Assembly: GCF_001428105.1 (NCBI RefSeq)
Contig: NZ_LMSJ01000015.1
Coordinates: 20,964 to 84,963 of the forward strand
Reading direction: 5' to 3'
Source of the DNA: Paenibacillus sp. Soil766
GTDB lineage: Bacteria; Bacillota; Bacilli; Paenibacillales; NBRC-103111
DNA: 64,000 bases
Shown here: positions 62,205-64,000 of the stretch, piece after piece
How positions within the stretch are numbered: position 1 is the first letter of the stretch
Layout: the number at the start of each line of letters is the position of its first letter
Notes under the pieces: model-generated
The model's input: the letters and a program-made list of their open reading frames with translations, nothing else
Told to the model about the DNA's origin: nothing
Database searches by the model: none
Made by a program: the position numbers and the translations under genes

Positions 62205-62930
62205 ATGAAAATAACGCGAATCGGACATTTGTATCAGCTGGCTTTTATGCCGAGATTGTTCCCAGTGAATTGTTACTTGGTAGAGGAAGAAGCCGAATTA
62301 ACTTTGATTGATGCGGCTTTGCCATTCAGTGTGAAAGGTATTCTGCAGGCAGCAAAGCAAATTGGGAAGCCGATTACACGTATCGTTCTGACCCATGCGC
62401 ATGGGGATCATATTGGTGCACTAGACGGTTTGAAAAAGGAATTGCCTCATGCACAAGTTTACATCTCCAGAAGGGATGCGAAGTTGTTAGCAGGCAACGT
62501 AGAGCTGGAAGCGGATGAGCCTCAAACGCCGATTAAGGGTGACATCCCGAAAAGGATCCAGACGAAGCCCGATGTGCTGCTGGCTGATGGAGATCGAATT
62601 GGTTCATTGCAAGCATTCGCTGCCCCTGGTCATACACCAGGTTCCATGGCTTTCCTTGATGTGCGGAGCCGGGCGTTGATTGCTGGGGATGCTTTTCAAG
62701 TGCGAGGAGGAGTAGCGGTGTCAGGTGTGGTGAAATTCTGGTTCCCGTTCCCAGCGATGGCGACGTGGAGTAAAGAAGCTTCCTTGGCGAGTGCGCGCAG
62801 ATTGAGACAGTTGGAGCCTAGCTTATTGGCAATCGGACATGGACGTATGATTGAGCAACCAGCAGTGGTGCTGAATGCAGCACTGGAAGAAGCAACAGCG
62901 AAATTTCAAAGCGCAACAGCGACAATTTAG
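62205..62930 (+). CDS. MBL-fold metallo-hydrolase
   Basis: About 241 residues. The metallo-beta-lactamase motif is HAHGDHIGAL, followed by FAAPGHTPGSMAF (His ligand), LIAGDAF (bridging Asp) and IGHGRMI (last His). It resembles small glyoxalase II/quorum-lactonase-like hydrolases; the substrate is unknown. TGGAGG (62191-62196) favours ATG 62205. It is co-transcribed with the TetR gene 17 bp downstream, which probably represses both. Confidence 0.88.
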   Translation: MKITRIGHLYQLAFMPRLFPVNCYLVEEEAELTLIDAALPFSVKGILQAAKQIGKPITRIVLTHAHGDHIGALDGLKKELPHAQVYISRRDAKLLAGNVELEADEPQTPIKGDIPKRIQTKPDVLLADGDRIGSLQAFAAPGHTPGSMAFLDVRSRALIAGDAFQVRGGVAVSGVVKFWFPFPAMATWSKEASLASARRLRQLEPSLLAIGHGRMIEQPAVVLNAALEEATAKFQSATATI

Positions 62931-62947
62931 AAAAAAGGGGTCCCCAA

Positions 62948-63526
62948 ATGGCAACTCGACAAGGTTTAGATGCAGAATCGGTTTTACAGGCAGCAATAGA
63001 GCTCGCAGATCAACAAGGGATTGAGCTGCTCTCGCTTGCTGCACTGGCGACCAAACTAAAAATCAAAACACCTTCCCTTTACAATCATATCAAGGGCTTG
63101 CCTGATCTGCGAAAGCAACTCTCTAAGCGCGGCCTTCTCCTCGTGAAAGATGCCATGATTGAAGCAGTGATTGGTAAAGCTGAGGATGAAGCATTGTTGG
63201 CTGCTGGTGTGGCATATGTGGATTTTGCTCGGAAGCAGCCGGGATTGTACGAGGCGATCTCAGCGCTGCCTGATTATGAAGATCCCGAGCTGCAAGAGGT
63301 CGGCGCTGGTGTAGTAAGCTTCCTGTTGCGCATTCTTGCACCTTACGGACTCAGTGAGGAAGATGCGCTGCATGTGGTGCGCGGTTTTCGGAGCATTGTG
63401 CACGGATTCGCCTCGCTCGAGCTTCAGAATGGCTTCCGCATGGGGCTGGATCGGGATGAGAGTTTGCGTCGGTTGTTGCAGACGTATTTGCGGGGGCTGC
63501 GTGGGGATGCAGGGCGTGAGAAGTAG
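62948..63526 (+). CDS. TetR-family regulator with WHG-type C-terminal domain
   Basis: 192 residues. The helix-turn-helix is AAIELADQQGIELLSLAALATKLKIKTPSLYNHIKGLPDLRKQL. The C-terminal domain has GVAYVDFARKQPGLYEAIS and RGFRSIVHGFASLELQNGF, the TetR_C WHG pattern. It is the second gene of the operon, and the palindrome in the operon promoter is its likely operator. RBS is a weak AAAGGGG. Confidence 0.9.
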   Translation: MATRQGLDAESVLQAAIELADQQGIELLSLAALATKLKIKTPSLYNHIKGLPDLRKQLSKRGLLLVKDAMIEAVIGKAEDEALLAAGVAYVDFARKQPGLYEAISALPDYEDPELQEVGAGVVSFLLRILAPYGLSEEDALHVVRGFRSIVHGFASLELQNGFRMGLDRDESLRRLLQTYLRGLRGDAGREK

Positions 63527-63555
63527 AGTGATAAGCTCAACGAGCCCGCACGGCC

Positions 63556-63744
63556 AACTAAATGGAAAACATACAGTTAATGTAGCCGTAAATCATCAAA
63601 TCGGACGATTAGATGGAAAAAGTACAGCTATTATGGCCTGATTTGGTGATATGGCGACTTGGGGAGAAAATTACCTACAGGAAATCCAGCTATTTTCGTT
63701 TTTACGGGGAAATCGGCAAAATTAGCTACATGAAATCCAGTTAA
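63556..63744. repeat. Second cluster of four palindromic intergenic repeat units
   Basis: Units at 63556-63580, 63608-63630, 63671-63692 and 63722-63744 follow the TTARCTG-N9-YAGYTAA pattern, the last two in the opposite sense. Centres are about 51, 63 and 51 bp apart, close to the spacing of the cluster at 11801-11997. Confidence 0.7.
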
Positions 63745-63797
63745 ATTTGTTGAGGTGCTTCTGAGGAGCGGTTTAGGTGGCGGAGTAGTTGTGGTGT

Positions 63798-63883
63798 TAA
63801 GCAAGAGTAGATGAGTAAGTGAGCAGTGTAGAAGTGGTAGTAAGCAAGAGTAGATGGATAAGTGAGCAGTGTAGTTGAAGTAG
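63798..63883. repeat. 43-bp tandem duplication
   Basis: TAAGCAAGAGTAGATG begins both copies (63798 and 63841), and AGTGAGCAGTGTAG is shared near their ends. The sequence is G/A-rich on the top strand. No gene is supported. Confidence 0.8.
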
Positions 63884-63924
63884 CTAGAATCTGCAATTTC
63901 ACCAAGAAAATGCGAGTAAATGAG

Positions 63925-63961
63925 AGCGCGAGTGTCCTGTTAGGACTGCTTACGCTTTTTT
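63925..63961 (+). terminator. Possible terminator of an unidentified transcript
   Basis: AGCG / CGCT and GTCC / GGAC stems with an internal loop, then six T. No coding region precedes it within 400 bp, so it may end a small RNA or belong to read-through of the TetR operon. Confidence 0.35.
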
Positions 63962-64000
63962 GCGTGTTGGACCTTGGGGAGACGGGCATGGCCCCATTAC

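Noticed and set aside
63741..63989. 82-codon minus-strand frame at the right edge
   Set aside because: It runs through a tandem repeat and a terminator-like hairpin, with no RBS and no recognisable protein.

Overview
The window looks like a chromosomal stretch of a low-to-mid GC, spore-former-type Firmicute, most likely Paenibacillus or a close relative. The reasons are strong Shine-Dalgarno sites with many TTG/GTG starts, YesM/YesN-type two-component pairs next to LplB/LplC-type sugar importers with large lipoproteins, and close counterparts of Bacillus des, mhqR/mhqED, yugJ, bmrA, ydjO, paiB and csp. All identifications were made by reading the sequence; no database search was run. No rRNA, tRNA, CRISPR array, phage or insertion sequence was seen.

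Layout. 1-660: simple hexamer repeat and G-poor spacer. 663-6135: an ArsR/SRPBCC/cupin operon with a probably leaderless first gene, an MFS pump, then a quinone-detoxification block (MhqR-type repressor, ring-cleavage dioxygenase, MhqD-type hydrolase, flavin reductase) with matching operators before the repressor gene and the dioxygenase gene. 6645-11714: fatty acid desaturase (des), then a TetR regulator with a large MMPL exporter. 12240-30612: a carbohydrate-utilisation island. Two complete importer plus sensor-kinase/response-regulator modules flank a three-gene operon of an SDR oxidoreductase and two different cytoplasmic heparinase II/III-fold lyases. Neither importer has its own ATPase and no secreted lyase is present, so the island probably takes up uronate-containing oligosaccharides and finishes them inside the cell.

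30771-42302: NlpC/P60 hydrolase, MazG-like/XRE pair, a csp gene, a cyclic-nucleotide-domain/SLC13 fusion, a 5'-deoxyadenosine-deaminase-type amidohydrolase behind a purine riboswitch wired as an ON switch, an intact multicopper oxidase followed by a decayed copy, a second csp gene with a leader matching the first, a ydjO homologue, and a BNR/M23 peptidase. 42831-57126: XPD-type helicase with a nuclease-like N-terminus, YugJ alcohol dehydrogenase, diguanylate cyclase, acyltransferase fused to a second domain, AraC regulator, BmrA-type ABC exporter, PaiB-like protein, Gfo/Idh/MocA oxidoreductase, and an MFS pump divergent from its PadR regulator around a clear operator. 57301-63526: OmpR-type two-component system, small membrane protein, GNAT, M42 peptidase, and an MBL-hydrolase/TetR operon with a palindromic operator in its promoter.

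The most informative non-coding elements are the purine ON riboswitch (36726-36837, minus strand), the paired csp leaders, the PadR operator, the MarR operators, a dispersed palindromic repeat family arranged twice as four-unit clusters, an in-frame 138-bp tandem duplication, and a multicopper oxidase pseudogene.
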